From Leptolyngbyaceae cyanobacterium C42_A2020_001 (GTDB lineage Bacteria; Cyanobacteriota; Cyanobacteriia; Leptolyngbyales; Leptolyngbyaceae), in assembly GCA_015272515.1 (NCBI GenBank), contig JACYLN010000051.1, positions 1 to 37,519 on the forward strand: 37,519 bases of DNA, given 5' to 3'. The stretch's first letter is position 1; every line of letters begins with the position of its first letter. Shown in pieces: positions 25,201-35,087 of this stretch. The notes beneath the pieces are model-generated. The model did no database searches, had not been told where the DNA came from, and saw only the letters and a list, made by a program, of their open reading frames with translations. A program made the translations under genes and the position numbers.

Positions 25201-27708
25201 GAATTCGGTCAACTAGGGTTGAAGATTAGTGAACAATTTCACAGTCAAGTAGAAAAGTGCAAAACTTGTTTAGTGATTGGTAATTGTCTAAATCACTGGA
25301 TAAAACCTTTGCGAGAAGACGAAGCAATTTTTTTAGAGGGATATCAAGCAGGGCTAGAATCCGGTGAGTTGCAATACGCAGGTTATAACATTGGTTACAC
25401 GCTGGCAAGTGCATTTTATCAAGGTGTTAATCTCCATCTCTTACTAAAAAAATCGTTGGGCTATTTGCAATTTACGCAACAGTCTCAGAATCAATTTGCA
25501 ACGGATGTTCTACGGGCAGGACAGCTTGCAATTGAAAATTTAGTGAGCGACAATCCAAATCCATTGCATTTTGACAATCAAACTTTGAACCAAGCAGAAT
25601 TCTTGGCGGATTGTCAGCAGCACTCCAGTTTAGTTGCAGTTTGTCACTATTACATTTATCAGGCTCAGATTCTATTTCTGTACGAACAACCATCCGCCGC
25701 ACTGGAATATCTTCGATCTGCCAAAGAGCTTTTGTCCTCAATTCCCGGCAATATTTCACTCGCCGCTTACTATTTCTATGATTCACTGAGCTTACTCACC
25801 TTGTACCCCAAAGCGTCTGAACTGGAGAAACAGGCTTACTGGGAACAAGTGATGACCAATCAGGCAACGATGAAATGCTGGATGGAGCACTGTCCAGAGA
25901 ACTTTCTGCATTTGTATCAATTGGTTCAGGCGGAAATCGCGCGAGTTTCGGAGGACGAATGGACAGCGATCGCGCTGTATGATGAGGCGATCGCATCCGC
26001 CAAAGACAATGGCTTTATCCAAAATGAGGCACTTGCAAATGAGCTAGCCGCTAAATTCTGGTTATCAAAAAACAAAACCAAGTTGGCAAAACCCTACTTA
26101 TTAGACGCGTACTATGGCTACCAAAATTGGGGTGCAAAAGCGAAAATCACTATTTTGGAACAGCATTATGCTGATCTATTAACAGGAGTCAGCGGCACTA
26201 CTTTTGAAACGCTTGCTCCAACTCATTCAAAACTAATTTCTCATGCTGGATCTAGCACCAGTACAACTACCCGATTGCTTGACTTAACGGCTTTTCTGAA
26301 AGCCTCTCAAGCGATCGCTCAAGAAATTGAGCTTGAGTCTTTATTAAAAACGCTCATGAAAGTTGTTTTAGAAAATGCTGGAGCCGAAAAAGGTGCATTG
26401 ATTTTATTAGAAGACGGCGAAATGGTTATTGCCGTTCGAGGGGTGAGCGATCGCTGTGGAGTGACGGTTCCCGATGCGTTGCCGCGATCGCTGGAGGATG
26501 TGTTGCCAATTCAGATTGTGCATTACGTCTGTCGCACCCAAGAAAATCTCTTGCTAGATGATGCCACCACAGCAACAACGTTTGTGCTTGATCCCTATAT
26601 TATTCAACATCAACCCAAATCAATTCTTGCCTGCCCGATTCATTATCAAGGCAAGTTGACTGGGGCCCTTTACCTGGAAAATAATCAAACGACCAGCGCT
26701 TTCACTCGTGATCGGGTAGAAGTGCTGACACTATTAGCAACTCAAATTGCGACCTCCCTGGAAAACGCCACACTTTATCAAGATTTGCAGTCAGCAAATG
26801 CTGCCTTGAGAACCTCAGAAACTCTTGAACGAGAACGTGCCATGCAGTTAGAGCATTCGTTGCACAAGCTTCAGCAGACTCAATCTCAACTGATTCAAAC
26901 TGAAAAAATTTCGAGTTTAGGACAGCTTGTTGCGGGCGTTGCCCATGAGGTGAACAATCCAGTTGGATTCATTTCTGGCAATTTACATTATGCCCAACGA
27001 TACATTACAGATCTGCTGGATTTGGTGAGACTATTCCAACAACATATCCCCAATCTGCCTCCTGCGATCGCCGACAAGATTGAAGAAATTGATCTGGATT
27101 ATTTGGCAGAAGACTTGCCCAAGCTCATCACCTCTATGAAATTGGGGACTGATCGCATCCGAGATATTATGCTGTCTTTACGAAACTACTCACGTACCGA
27201 TGAAGGTGAGAAGCGAACGGTTGACATTCATGAAGGCATCGAAACAACGCTGATGATTTTGTCCCATCGGTTGAAAGCAAGTAATCAGCGTCCGGCCATT
27301 CAAATTGTTAAAGAGTACGGTCCTTTGCCTCCCATTGAGTGTTATCCAGGTCAGCTCAATCAGGTGTTTATGAATATTTTGGCAAACGCGATCGATGCGT
27401 TGGAGGAATCGAACCAGGGCAAGAGTTATGTCGAACTAGAACAAACTCCCAACATTATTACCATTCGCACTGGTTTAGAAGATAACTGCGTTCGCATTCA
27501 GGTTTCGGATAATGGACCAGGAATTCCGGAGGAGATTCGGCAAAAGCTGTTTACACCGTTCTTTACAACAAAACCGGAAGGTAAAGGCACCGGGCTGGGT
27601 TTGTCTATTAGCTACGAGATCATTACTGGCAAACACAACGGTACGCTGGAGTGCTTATCTGTGCCAGGACAAGGAACCACGTTTCTCATCGAACTTCATC
27701 GTAATTAG
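22279..27708 (+). CDS. Hybrid Ser/Thr protein kinase-ATPase-GAF-histidine kinase (HstK-like)
   Basis: This is a 1809-residue signalling giant of a type known in cyanobacteria. Residues 1-270 form a Hanks-type kinase with K36, catalytic [10 protein letters not shown] near 125-134, and D147-F-S in place of the usual DFG. About 295-560 is an AAA_16/STAND ATPase ([29 protein letters not shown]). A long helical, TPR-like region runs to about 1330. A GAF domain lies near 1360-1510 ([35 protein letters not shown]). A coiled coil precedes the H-box [14 protein letters not shown] with phospho-acceptor H1556. The last ~130 residues are the HATPase, with N-box [16 protein letters not shown], then DNGPGIPEE and [10 protein letters not shown]. 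There is no receiver domain. It may phosphorylate an unlinked or orphan receiver, such as the one at 17524. It precedes the NRPS by 527 bases. Confidence 0.9.
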   Translation: MITLAGYQIAEKIYESSKTIVYRGRRQEDAVPVVIKVLKNEFPTLRELAIFRNQYNLTRDLNLPSVVQAYSLEPCRNGLALVMEDFEAHSLKTQLEEQSLDLDQFFAIALQITQALADLHQHRIVHKDIKPANLLLNPQTGLVKITDFSIASILPKENPVLSSPDALEGTLSYMSPEQTGRMNRGIDYRTDFYSLGITFYQLLTQQLPFQSDDPLELVHCHIARTPVSPSVLNPTIPSVVSSIVLKLMAKMAEDRYQSALGLKHDLEQCQQQWQAGQTIHPFPLGQKDWCDRCQIPEKLYGRESELATLLATFERVAGAGSRELMLISGYSGIGKSALVQEIYKPLCTMRTSEGTRRQQGYFISGKFDQLQRNVPYSAIVHAFQSLIRQLLTENTVQLNQWRDKLLAALGTNGQLIVDVIPEIELIIGKQPAVKKLAPSEAQNRFDVIFQNFVRVFCQQAHPLVIFLDDLQWADSATLRLIKLMLIDQQTQYLFLIGAYRSNEVTSAHPLILMLEELQKRAISLNQITLAPLTLAHVIDLISDTLHHDEQTVQPLAELVLDKTAGNPFFINEFLKTLHQENLLTFNSASQQWQWNIADIKAMDITDNVVELMVRKLRKLPDSTRQLLQIAACIGNRFDLKTLAIAHASTLYELAQILLPATQAGLISATSKPEVIQTEAANYHLVAIHYKFLHDRIQQAAYVLIDATQRQAVHLQIGQLLLKQFDASQRNERIFELLKHLNLGRELISSCVERDELAKLNLVAGKKAKSATAYMAAKEYFQEAEKNLVGNIWLDNYELAITLYKEQAEIEYLTGDLGQSEKRIRQILIHAKSSIEKAKVHRLLIVIYTLQGRYQDAIAAAREGLTLVGIDVPETNLQAALDAEMSQAVQQLANRSIASLLDTPKITQPEKKVAIELLMYAGSPTYISDQALWRVMNMKLVNFSLQHGHRSESAHGYANYGLLLGSLQQDYHTGYEFGQLGLKISEQFHSQVEKCKTCLVIGNCLNHWIKPLREDEAIFLEGYQAGLESGELQYAGYNIGYTLASAFYQGVNLHLLLKKSLGYLQFTQQSQNQFATDVLRAGQLAIENLVSDNPNPLHFDNQTLNQAEFLADCQQHSSLVAVCHYYIYQAQILFLYEQPSAALEYLRSAKELLSSIPGNISLAAYYFYDSLSLLTLYPKASELEKQAYWEQVMTNQATMKCWMEHCPENFLHLYQLVQAEIARVSEDEWTAIALYDEAIASAKDNGFIQNEALANELAAKFWLSKNKTKLAKPYLLDAYYGYQNWGAKAKITILEQHYADLLTGVSGTTFETLAPTHSKLISHAGSSTSTTTRLLDLTAFLKASQAIAQEIELESLLKTLMKVVLENAGAEKGALILLEDGEMVIAVRGVSDRCGVTVPDALPRSLEDVLPIQIVHYVCRTQENLLLDDATTATTFVLDPYIIQHQPKSILACPIHYQGKLTGALYLENNQTTSAFTRDRVEVLTLLATQIATSLENATLYQDLQSANAALRTSETLERERAMQLEHSLHKLQQTQSQLIQTEKISSLGQLVAGVAHEVNNPVGFISGNLHYAQRYITDLLDLVRLFQQHIPNLPPAIADKIEEIDLDYLAEDLPKLITSMKLGTDRIRDIMLSLRNYSRTDEGEKRTVDIHEGIETTLMILSHRLKASNQRPAIQIVKEYGPLPPIECYPGQLNQVFMNILANAIDALEESNQGKSYVELEQTPNIITIRTGLEDNCVRIQVSDNGPGIPEEIRQKLFTPFFTTKPEGKGTGLGLSISYEIITGKHNGTLECLSVPGQGTTFLIELHRN

Positions 27709-28235
27709 GCTGATTCAAAACCTGAGATTAAATCGAATGGCGATCGCCACCAGTCTAAGCAATTTTGAAATAAGTACTTATCCAGAGTCGATATGCCGAG
27801 AACAACGAGCGAAATTGGCTCAAAGCCCTGATTTATTTGTAATTATTGTTGAATTTTGCCAGTTTAGAATAATTTATGTTTAAGTAAAATTACGCTTGCT
27901 GCGCTTCAGTGCCTTAGAATCAGCAACCAAAATTGTATCTGCACTGAATCTATTTTTTGTGATTTATTCAGTAATTTCTCGTAGCCTCAACGTTTCGACC
28001 AATTGAGCCAATTTGTTAAAAGCATCATTGTTAACACCGCGATCGCTGACTGATTGCTTACTTTGCTGCGGTGCAGCATTCCCTCATCATCCGTTTTTTC
28101 TTTATATTTTTCTAAAATTTTCCTCGTCAAATTACCGAGAGACCCAGTGGCACCAAAATTAGTGAATCTACGGTAAACGATTAAGGATTATACAGTTTAA
28201 GTTTTACGAAATTCTTCTAAAGATTGCGTGGATAT
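27709..28235. other. AT-rich spacer before the NRPS
   Basis: No convincing gene is present in these 527 bases. A 48-codon plus-strand frame (27738-27883) and a minus-strand stretch ending at 27964 (…NKLAQLVETLRLREITE) read like possible remnants, but neither has a start with a ribosome-binding site. The last ~150 bases are very AT-rich and probably carry the NRPS promoter and leader. Confidence 0.5.
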
Positions 28236-31200
28236 ATGAAGAAAACTAACAACCGAGGGATTGCGGAAATGCTCCTGGCTGAAGCATTTTCAGAAAAACA
28301 TGCGGTTTCTTCCACCGTGCAGAACTATCAAATCGAAGAGTGCAGTTACCCCTTGATCCATCAGTTGTTTGAGTCTCAAGTTCAGCAAGCACCAAACCAG
28401 GTTGCGGTGGAGTTTGAAGGGAAACGCCTGACCTACGCCGAATTAAACGAGCGCGCCAATCAACTGGCTCAATATCTCAGAGCAATTGGCGTTAAGGCTG
28501 AAAAATTAGTTGGCATCTGCATGGAGCGATCGCTCGATTTAGTGATCGGGTTGCTAGGAATTCTGAAAGCAGGTGGAGCATATGTGCCACTAGACCCAAC
28601 CTATCCCCAAGAACGGTTGGGTTTCATCTTAGAAGATGCCCAAATCTCAGTTCTTCTCACCCAATCGCAACTTCTCCAATCCTTGCCTGAGCACACTGCT
28701 CAAACGGTTTGCCCAGAAGACCTGGCAGGGGTGCTGGCTTGTTTTAGCAAAGAAAATTTGGCAGTGCCCGTCTCTGCCATGAATTTGGCGTATGTCATCT
28801 ATACATCTGGCTCCACAGGGAGACCAAAAGGCGTTGCCATCGAGCATCGCAACACTGCCGCTCTAATTCATTGGGCAAATAAGGTTTACACATCAGAAGA
28901 CCTGGCAGGGGTGCTGGCTTCTACCTCCATTTGTTTTGATTTATCGGTATTTGAGTTGTTTGTAACGCTGTGCCTGGGTGGCACTGTGATTTTGGCGGAG
29001 AATGCATTGCAACTGCCTCGGCTGCAAGCAGCGAATCGAGTAACGTTGGTGAATACCGTACCATCGGCGATCGCGGCATTGCTGAGAACCAACGGAATTC
29101 CAGCTTCTGTGAAAACAGTGAATTTGGCGGGAGAACCGTTGCAAAATCGGCTCGTGCAGGAGCTTTATCAAATTCCGACGATTGAGGCGGTTTACAACTT
29201 ATATGGACCGTCTGAAGATACCACCTATTCCACTGTGGCACTAATGGAGCGCGGCAGTCAGCAGCAGCCTTCCATTGGCACTCCCATTGACGGCACTCAG
29301 ATTTACATTCTAGACCGCGATCGCCAACCTGTTCCGCCTGGAGTAGAGGGCGAACTTTATATTGCGGGCGCAGGATTAGCGCGAGGCTATTTGAACCGTC
29401 CTGAACTCACTGCCGAACGATTTATTGAGAGTCCAGTTGGGAAACAAACAGCAGGTGGTAAATATCAGGAAATAGACAGTGATCCGAGCAATACCCTGCG
29501 ATGGCGCACACACACACGGCTGTATAAAACAGGGGATCTCGTGCGGTTGCGGGCAGATGGCAACCTGGAATTTCTCGGTCGGCTGGATCATCAAGTCAAA
29601 ATTCGTGGCTTCCGGATTGAACTGGGTGAAATTGAAACCGTGTTGTGGAACCATCCACAGGTGCAAGCAGCCGCGGTGATCGCGCGGGAAGATGGTTTTG
29701 GCAGTCAGCATTTAGTTGCGTATGTGGTGCCGCAGCAACCCACGATCGCCGCTCAATCTACCTTTGTGCAAATGTTGCGCGATCGCCTACAACAAACGCT
29801 GCCCAGTTATATGCTGCCCGGAAGTTTTGTCGTTTTGGAAGCATTGCCGCTAACCCCGAACGGTAAACTGGATCGGCGATCGCTGCCCGCCCCCGATCTA
29901 ACGCAGCAACTTTCCCATGCCTTTGTTGCGCCCCGCACTGCCACTGAGCAAAGGTTAGCGACCATCTGGCAAGATGTGTTGGGATTGAGCCAGATTGGGA
30001 TTGATGACAACTTTCTTGAACTAGGCGGACACTCTCTGCTGGCAACTCAAATTGTGTCTCGCATTGGTGATCTGTTCCAGGTAGAACTGCCGCTGCGTTG
30101 CCTGTTTGAGTTACCCACAATCGCGAAGTTGGCGCAGCAACTCGACACAACCGCACGCCATACGCAACCAACCCCAACAACTCGAATTCAGTCGCGAGAG
30201 CCGCAGCAAACGGTACCGCTGTCCTTTTCCCAACAGCAACTCTGGTTTTTGGATCAGTTAGTTCCTCACCACCCGTTCTACAATGTGCCAGAAGCATTCC
30301 GGCTCCAGGGTGCGTTAAATGTTGAGGCATTGGAGCAAAGTTTGCAGGCGATCGCCCAACGTCATGAAATTTTGCGGACAACCTTTGCAATGGATAACGG
30401 ACAGCCGATCCAAGTGATTCAGGCAATCACAGATTTGAGACTGCAATTCATTGATTTATCAACTGTTCAAGATCCCGAATCTGCTGCTCAAGTGCGGTTG
30501 GTGGAAGAAGCAAAACGTCCCTTTGATTTAAGTCAAGGTCCGTTGGTGCGGACGATTCTCTTTTGCCTCAATCCTACCCATCATATTCTGCTGCTGAACT
30601 TGCACCATATTATTTGTGATGAGTGGTCGTTTAAAGTGGTGTTGGAGGAACTGAAGACTCTCTATAGCACTTTTTCTAACAATCAATCCAATTCGCTTTC
30701 AGACCTGAGATTGCAGTACGCAGATTTTGCGATCTGGCAACGGCAGGAACTCAGTGAAAGACTGGAGCACCAACGAGCATACTGGACGCAGCAATTAAGC
30801 GGCGCACCAACGCTGTTGCAACTACCCACCGACTACCCGCGATCGCCCAGACCGAGTTACCGAGGTGCACGGCACTTCTTCACATTGCCCCAATCCTTAA
30901 CTCAGCGATTAAAAAACCTGAGTCAACGGGAGGGTGTAACCCTGTATATGACCCTGTTGGCAGCGTTCCAATCTCTGCTTTATCGCTACACGGGGCAGAA
31001 AGATATTTGTATCGGCTCTCCCATCGCCAATCGCCACCGGGAAGAAACTGAGCAGTTAATTGGCTTCTTCGTCAACACGCTCGTCCTACGCACCGATTTG
31101 TCAGGCAATCCTAGCTTCCGTGAGTTGCTACATCGGGTGCGCGAGGTGGCGCTAGAAGCCTACGCCCATCAAGAGCTACCGTTTGAACAAGTCGTGCAGG

Positions 31201-34200
31201 CAGTGTTACCCAACCAGCGAGATGCTAGCTACAATCCGTTGTTTCAGGTGATGTTCAACTTCCAGAATGTTCCTTTTTCAGAACTGGAGATGGCAGGAGT
31301 TTCCCTGTCGCGCCTGCCCATAGATAATCAGACTGCTAAATTTGATTTATCTCTGGATTTAACTGAAACAGCAGACGGCATGACTGGATTTATGGAGTAC
31401 AGCACTGATTTGTTTGCGCCAGAGACGATCGCTCGCCTGGTGGGTCATCTACAAACGGTGCTCGATGCTGTTGCCACTCATCCAGAGCAAAAACTGGCAA
31501 TGATGCCCTTACTTACCTCCGTCGAGCAACATCAGTTCGCAGCCTGGAATCAAACCCAGGTTAAATTCCCCACCCATCTGTGCATTCACCAATTGTTTGA
31601 AGCCCAGGTAGCCCGCACTCCCCACGCGATCGCCGTCACCTTTGGGCAAGACCAGATCACCTATGAGGCACTCAACCAACGGGCAAACCAACTGGCGCGG
31701 ACGCTTCAGCAATGGGGTGTGGGTGCAGAAGTGTTAGTTGGTATTTGTGCCGATCGCTCGATTGAAATGGTGGTGGGACTGCTAGCTATCCTCAAAGCGG
31801 GAGGAGCGTATGTGCCACTAGACCCCAAATATCCTGGCGATCGTCTGGCGTTTATGCTAGACGATTCGCAAGCAAAGATATTGCTTACCCAATCTCATCT
31901 AGTGCATACATTACCTCATCAGCAAATACAAACAATCTGCTTAGATGAGGCAGAGCCATTTGCAAATCAAAGTTCTGCAAATCTATCTAGCAATGTACAA
32001 CCCCATCACCTTGCTTATGTAATTTATACCTCTGGCTCCACTGGCAAACCTAAAGGCGTTGCAATTGAACATCGCAGCCCTGTGGCTCTGATTCATTGGG
32101 CGCAAACTGTATTTACATCAGATGAACTGGCAGTAGTGCTAGCGGCTACATCCATTTGCTTTGACCTGTCAGTGTTTGAATTGTTTGTCACGCTAAGTTC
32201 GGGTGGCAAAGTTGTGTTGGCGCAAAGTGCCTTGTGCTTGCCCAATTTACCCAATGCAGCCGAAGTGACGTTGATTAATACGGTGCCATCTGCGATCGCC
32301 GAACTTTTGCGGATTCATGGCATTCCTGACTCAGTGCGCGTTGTCAATCTGGCAGGTGAACCATTGTCAAATCCGTTGGTGCAGCAAGTTTATCAGCAAA
32401 CCAATGTTCGGAAAGTCTACAACCTCTACGGACCGTCTGAAGATACCACCTACTCCACAGCCGCACTGATTCCCAAAGACAGCCAGCAAATTCCCCCCAT
32501 TGGTCAGCCAATCAGCAACACCCAGGCGTATGTGCTGGATGGCGAAAAGCAACAAGTTCCCGTGGGCGTTCCAGGTGAATTGTATCTGGCAGGTGCGGGA
32601 CTGGCACGGGGTTACTTGAACCGCCCCGAACTAACCGCCGAACGATTTATCCAGGCAGAATTTCCAGTGCTAAATCCTAAAGACGGTTCCAACGCAGCAC
32701 TCAGTCCCCAGCACTTAGTTCTTTATAAGACTGGCGATCTGGTGCGCTACCGCCCGGATGGCAACCTGGAGTTTTTAGGACGGATTGATCATCAGGTGAA
32801 GGTGCGCGGTTTTCGGATTGAGTTGGGCGAAATTGAAGCGACGTTGAGGCAGCATCCGGCTGTGGCAGAAGCCGTGGCGATCGCCCGTGAAGCCGCATCT
32901 GGACAGAAGCAGTTAATTGCTTATTTGGTGTGTCAGCAATCGCCCACGCCCTCTGTTAGCGAGTTGCGGCGTTTTTTACAGACTCAATTACCTGAATACA
33001 TGGTGCCTGCGGCGTTTGTTATGCTCGCCGAAATGCCACTCAACCCCAACGGCAAGGTTGATCGCAAAGCGTTGCCTGCTCCAGACAGCGATCGCCCTGA
33101 TCTAGATTCTGCCTTCATAGCACCCCGCACTGACATTGAAACCCAGATGGCACAAACCTGGGAAACCATTCTCAAACTCGAAACAATTGGCATACGAGAC
33201 AATTTCTTTGAGTTGGGTGGTAATTCCCTATTAGCGGCTCAATTGATGGTGACGTTGCAAGAAATGTTCCAGATCGAGCTTCCGGTTCGACATCTATTTG
33301 AAAATCCCACCGTGGAAGGGTTAGCCAGAACCGTTGATGCACTCCAGCAGGGGCTACCAGTCTTTGCTAACCAGATTGATTTGCAAGCTGAAGCAAGACT
33401 AGATGAGGACATTTACCCGACCGGAACTCCCATCGATCTGGAAATCGTCCGCAACCCCAACCAGATTTTTCTCACGGGTGCAACGGGTTTCTTGGGAGCG
33501 TTTGTGTTGTATGAGCTATTGCAACAAACCCAGGCAACGGTTCATTGTTTGGTGCGAGCTGCCAGTGCCGGAGATGGCTTTAAGCGGGTTCAGCGGAACC
33601 TGGAACGCTACGGTTTGTGGCATACAGATTTTAGTACCCGCATTTTGGCGGTTCCTGGGGATTTGGGGCAGCCTCGTCTGGGGCTTACTCAACGTGAGTT
33701 TGAACGGTTGTCTGATGTAATTGAGGTGATTTATCACAACGGGGCACCTGTCAACTTCGTCAAGCCCTATTCCGCCATGAAGGCAGATACAGTTTGTGGA
33801 ACGCAGGAAATTTTGCGCCTTGCTTGCCTGAGCTGTATCAAGCCTGTGCATTTTATCTCCACTGTTGCGGTGTTTGGCACGATCGGCTTTTTCACCGGGC
33901 TGAAGATGCTGCACGAAACAGATGATCTGGAGATGGGTACCAGCTACGTTCACATGGGCTATACCCGTAGCAAGTGGGTTGCGGAAAAATTGATGTGGAT
34001 TGCTCAGTCGCGCGGATTACCAATCACGATTTTGCGTCCTGGTTTAGTGTTGGGTCATAGTCAAACGGGGATTACCAAAACCGACGACTATCCTTCTCGG
34101 TTGATCAAAGGCTGCATCCAAATTGGTAGCTTCCCAGATTTGATGGATCAAAAAGAAGAGTTGATTCCGATTGATTACGCCAGTCGAGCGATCGCGCACC

Positions 34201-34604
34201 TAACTCGACAACCTGAATCGATTGGGCAGGTATTTCACCTGGTACCACCCGTGGGGCAAAACGTCGATTTAGTGACTCTGTTTGAACTGATTCAAGACTA
34301 CGGTTATTCTCTCAAAAAACTTCCCTACAGCGAATGGAAGGAAGAACTTTTGAAACATACCCGAAGCTCTCAAGAAAATGCACTCTATCCTCTACTGCCA
34401 TTCATCACTGACAAAACCTCTCAAAAGCAACTAACCATCATGGAACTCTACCAGAACACGCCCGACTATGATGACAGTAACGCGATCGCTGGATTGGCAA
34501 ATACTGACATTGTTTGCCCACCTGTAAATGCCAAACTGATTGAAACCTGCTTCTCCTACTTTATTTCCAGCGGCTTCCTGGAACCTCCGAAACCTCAGAG
34601 TTAA
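28236..34604 (+). CDS. Two-module NRPS, A-PCP-C-A-PCP-reductase
   Basis: This is a cytosolic megasynthase of 2122 residues that activates two amino acids, joins them and releases the product reductively. A1 covers ~45-560 (YTSGSTGRPKG near 188, NGKLDR at its end). PCP1 has LGGHSLL with S600. The C domain covers ~650-1080, with HHIICDE at H790-E796. A2 covers ~1105-1600 (YTSGSTGKPKG near 1264). PCP2 has LGGNSLL with S1664. The terminal thioester reductase covers ~1740-2122, with LTGATGFLG and Y1909-x3-K1913. There is no C domain in front of A1 and no thioesterase. By alignment to PheA both A domains read D-L-F-N-N-A-L-T-Y-K, a pocket I associate with alanine in McyA. Expected release is a dipeptide aldehyde. 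The ATG at 28236 is preferred over the TTG at 28224. No phosphopantetheinyl transferase is present. Confidence 0.92.
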   Translation: MKKTNNRGIAEMLLAEAFSEKHAVSSTVQNYQIEECSYPLIHQLFESQVQQAPNQVAVEFEGKRLTYAELNERANQLAQYLRAIGVKAEKLVGICMERSLDLVIGLLGILKAGGAYVPLDPTYPQERLGFILEDAQISVLLTQSQLLQSLPEHTAQTVCPEDLAGVLACFSKENLAVPVSAMNLAYVIYTSGSTGRPKGVAIEHRNTAALIHWANKVYTSEDLAGVLASTSICFDLSVFELFVTLCLGGTVILAENALQLPRLQAANRVTLVNTVPSAIAALLRTNGIPASVKTVNLAGEPLQNRLVQELYQIPTIEAVYNLYGPSEDTTYSTVALMERGSQQQPSIGTPIDGTQIYILDRDRQPVPPGVEGELYIAGAGLARGYLNRPELTAERFIESPVGKQTAGGKYQEIDSDPSNTLRWRTHTRLYKTGDLVRLRADGNLEFLGRLDHQVKIRGFRIELGEIETVLWNHPQVQAAAVIAREDGFGSQHLVAYVVPQQPTIAAQSTFVQMLRDRLQQTLPSYMLPGSFVVLEALPLTPNGKLDRRSLPAPDLTQQLSHAFVAPRTATEQRLATIWQDVLGLSQIGIDDNFLELGGHSLLATQIVSRIGDLFQVELPLRCLFELPTIAKLAQQLDTTARHTQPTPTTRIQSREPQQTVPLSFSQQQLWFLDQLVPHHPFYNVPEAFRLQGALNVEALEQSLQAIAQRHEILRTTFAMDNGQPIQVIQAITDLRLQFIDLSTVQDPESAAQVRLVEEAKRPFDLSQGPLVRTILFCLNPTHHILLLNLHHIICDEWSFKVVLEELKTLYSTFSNNQSNSLSDLRLQYADFAIWQRQELSERLEHQRAYWTQQLSGAPTLLQLPTDYPRSPRPSYRGARHFFTLPQSLTQRLKNLSQREGVTLYMTLLAAFQSLLYRYTGQKDICIGSPIANRHREETEQLIGFFVNTLVLRTDLSGNPSFRELLHRVREVALEAYAHQELPFEQVVQAVLPNQRDASYNPLFQVMFNFQNVPFSELEMAGVSLSRLPIDNQTAKFDLSLDLTETADGMTGFMEYSTDLFAPETIARLVGHLQTVLDAVATHPEQKLAMMPLLTSVEQHQFAAWNQTQVKFPTHLCIHQLFEAQVARTPHAIAVTFGQDQITYEALNQRANQLARTLQQWGVGAEVLVGICADRSIEMVVGLLAILKAGGAYVPLDPKYPGDRLAFMLDDSQAKILLTQSHLVHTLPHQQIQTICLDEAEPFANQSSANLSSNVQPHHLAYVIYTSGSTGKPKGVAIEHRSPVALIHWAQTVFTSDELAVVLAATSICFDLSVFELFVTLSSGGKVVLAQSALCLPNLPNAAEVTLINTVPSAIAELLRIHGIPDSVRVVNLAGEPLSNPLVQQVYQQTNVRKVYNLYGPSEDTTYSTAALIPKDSQQIPPIGQPISNTQAYVLDGEKQQVPVGVPGELYLAGAGLARGYLNRPELTAERFIQAEFPVLNPKDGSNAALSPQHLVLYKTGDLVRYRPDGNLEFLGRIDHQVKVRGFRIELGEIEATLRQHPAVAEAVAIAREAASGQKQLIAYLVCQQSPTPSVSELRRFLQTQLPEYMVPAAFVMLAEMPLNPNGKVDRKALPAPDSDRPDLDSAFIAPRTDIETQMAQTWETILKLETIGIRDNFFELGGNSLLAAQLMVTLQEMFQIELPVRHLFENPTVEGLARTVDALQQGLPVFANQIDLQAEARLDEDIYPTGTPIDLEIVRNPNQIFLTGATGFLGAFVLYELLQQTQATVHCLVRAASAGDGFKRVQRNLERYGLWHTDFSTRILAVPGDLGQPRLGLTQREFERLSDVIEVIYHNGAPVNFVKPYSAMKADTVCGTQEILRLACLSCIKPVHFISTVAVFGTIGFFTGLKMLHETDDLEMGTSYVHMGYTRSKWVAEKLMWIAQSRGLPITILRPGLVLGHSQTGITKTDDYPSRLIKGCIQIGSFPDLMDQKEELIPIDYASRAIAHLTRQPESIGQVFHLVPPVGQNVDLVTLFELIQDYGYSLKKLPYSEWKEELLKHTRSSQENALYPLLPFITDKTSQKQLTIMELYQNTPDYDDSNAIAGLANTDIVCPPVNAKLIETCFSYFISSGFLEPPKPQS

Positions 34605-34618
34605 GCGCGATCGCCTCC

Positions 34619-34649
34619 ATGCCATTTCCCAATGATTGGCTGATGGCAT
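34619..34649 (+). terminator. Nested hairpin after the NRPS gene
   Basis: ATGCCAT at 34619-34625 pairs with ATGGCAT at 34643-34649, and CCAAT / ATTGG pair inside. It starts 15 bases after the NRPS stop. No long T-run follows, so it is at best a weak terminator. Confidence 0.3.
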
Positions 34650-34678
34650 CAAAACCTACTAACCTCTAGGCAACACAA

Positions 34679-34703
34679 GTAGGGTGGGCAATGCTCACCC
34701 TAC
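34679..34703. repeat. REP-like hairpin GTAGGGTGGGC / GCTCACCCTAC
   Basis: Arms of 11 bases (one mismatch) flank AAT. The GTAGGGTG start is shared with other dispersed hairpins in the window. It ends 2 bases before the glycosyltransferase remnant, so it may mark the point where that gene was broken. Confidence 0.6.
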
Positions 34704-34705
34704 AA

Positions 34706-34921
34706 CCATGGACAAAAACAGGTGAAATCATCCCGCTCGCGCGTTTGAGTATCGGAAAATTAAGAATAGCCATCCAACACGTATTAACTGAAAAAACTTA
34801 CCGACAAAACGCCAGAAAGATGCAGCAGGAAATTGCCCAGGCTGGCGGTGTCAAATGAGCCGCTGACCTGATTGAGCAGGTGATTCAGCCTACTTCCGCA
34901 GCCTCCATAAGTTGCGCCTAA
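34706..34921 (+). pseudogene. MGT/UGT-type glycosyltransferase, C-terminal remnant
   Basis: Only the last ~70 codons remain. The frame reads PWTKTGEIIPLARLSIGKLR, then IAIQHVLTEKTYRQNARKMQ, QEIAQAGGVK, a stop at 34856-34858, then AADLIEQVIQPT. In macrolide/UGT-family glycosyltransferases this tail normally runs on without interruption, with an Arg codon at the stop position (GGV-x-R-A-A-D), so a CGA-to-TGA change is the simplest cause. No start codon, sugar-donor motif or N-terminal domain is present. The fragment begins straight after a REP-like hairpin. It lies downstream of the NRPS on the same strand, so it may once have been a tailoring gene, but this is speculation. Confidence 0.65.
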
Positions 34922-34996
34922 CCCAAAAGTTTATTAGACCAAGTCGGTGAGCGGGGTTAACTATAGCCGTAGGCATCTGTAACGTGGCTATGGTGA

Positions 34997-35053
34997 GTCA
35001 GAACGCCTCCTAGCATTGGCTTTGCCACTTTTTCCTGTCCTAAGCGTTCTGAC
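34997..35053. repeat. 57-bp element with perfect 10-bp inverted ends
   Basis: GTCAGAACGC at 34997-35006 and GCGTTCTGAC at 35044-35053 are exact inverted arms around a 37-base interior. It lies just downstream of the cysteine hydrolase stop. On that strand it could act as a terminator hairpin, or it may be a degenerate mobile repeat. A smaller pair, ATAGCC / GGCTAT, lies next to it at 34963-34991. Confidence 0.5.
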
Positions 35054-35087
35054 CAAAGCTGTATATTTCTTGTTTGTCCTGTGATGG

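Noticed and set aside
27738-27883. 48-codon frame after the hybrid kinase
   Set aside because: It has no ribosome-binding site and no recognisable motif, and lies in an AT-rich spacer. It is probably chance.
29758-30426. 222-codon minus-strand frame inside the NRPS
   Set aside because: It is antisense to the PCP1/C-domain region of a clear NRPS and shows no family signature.
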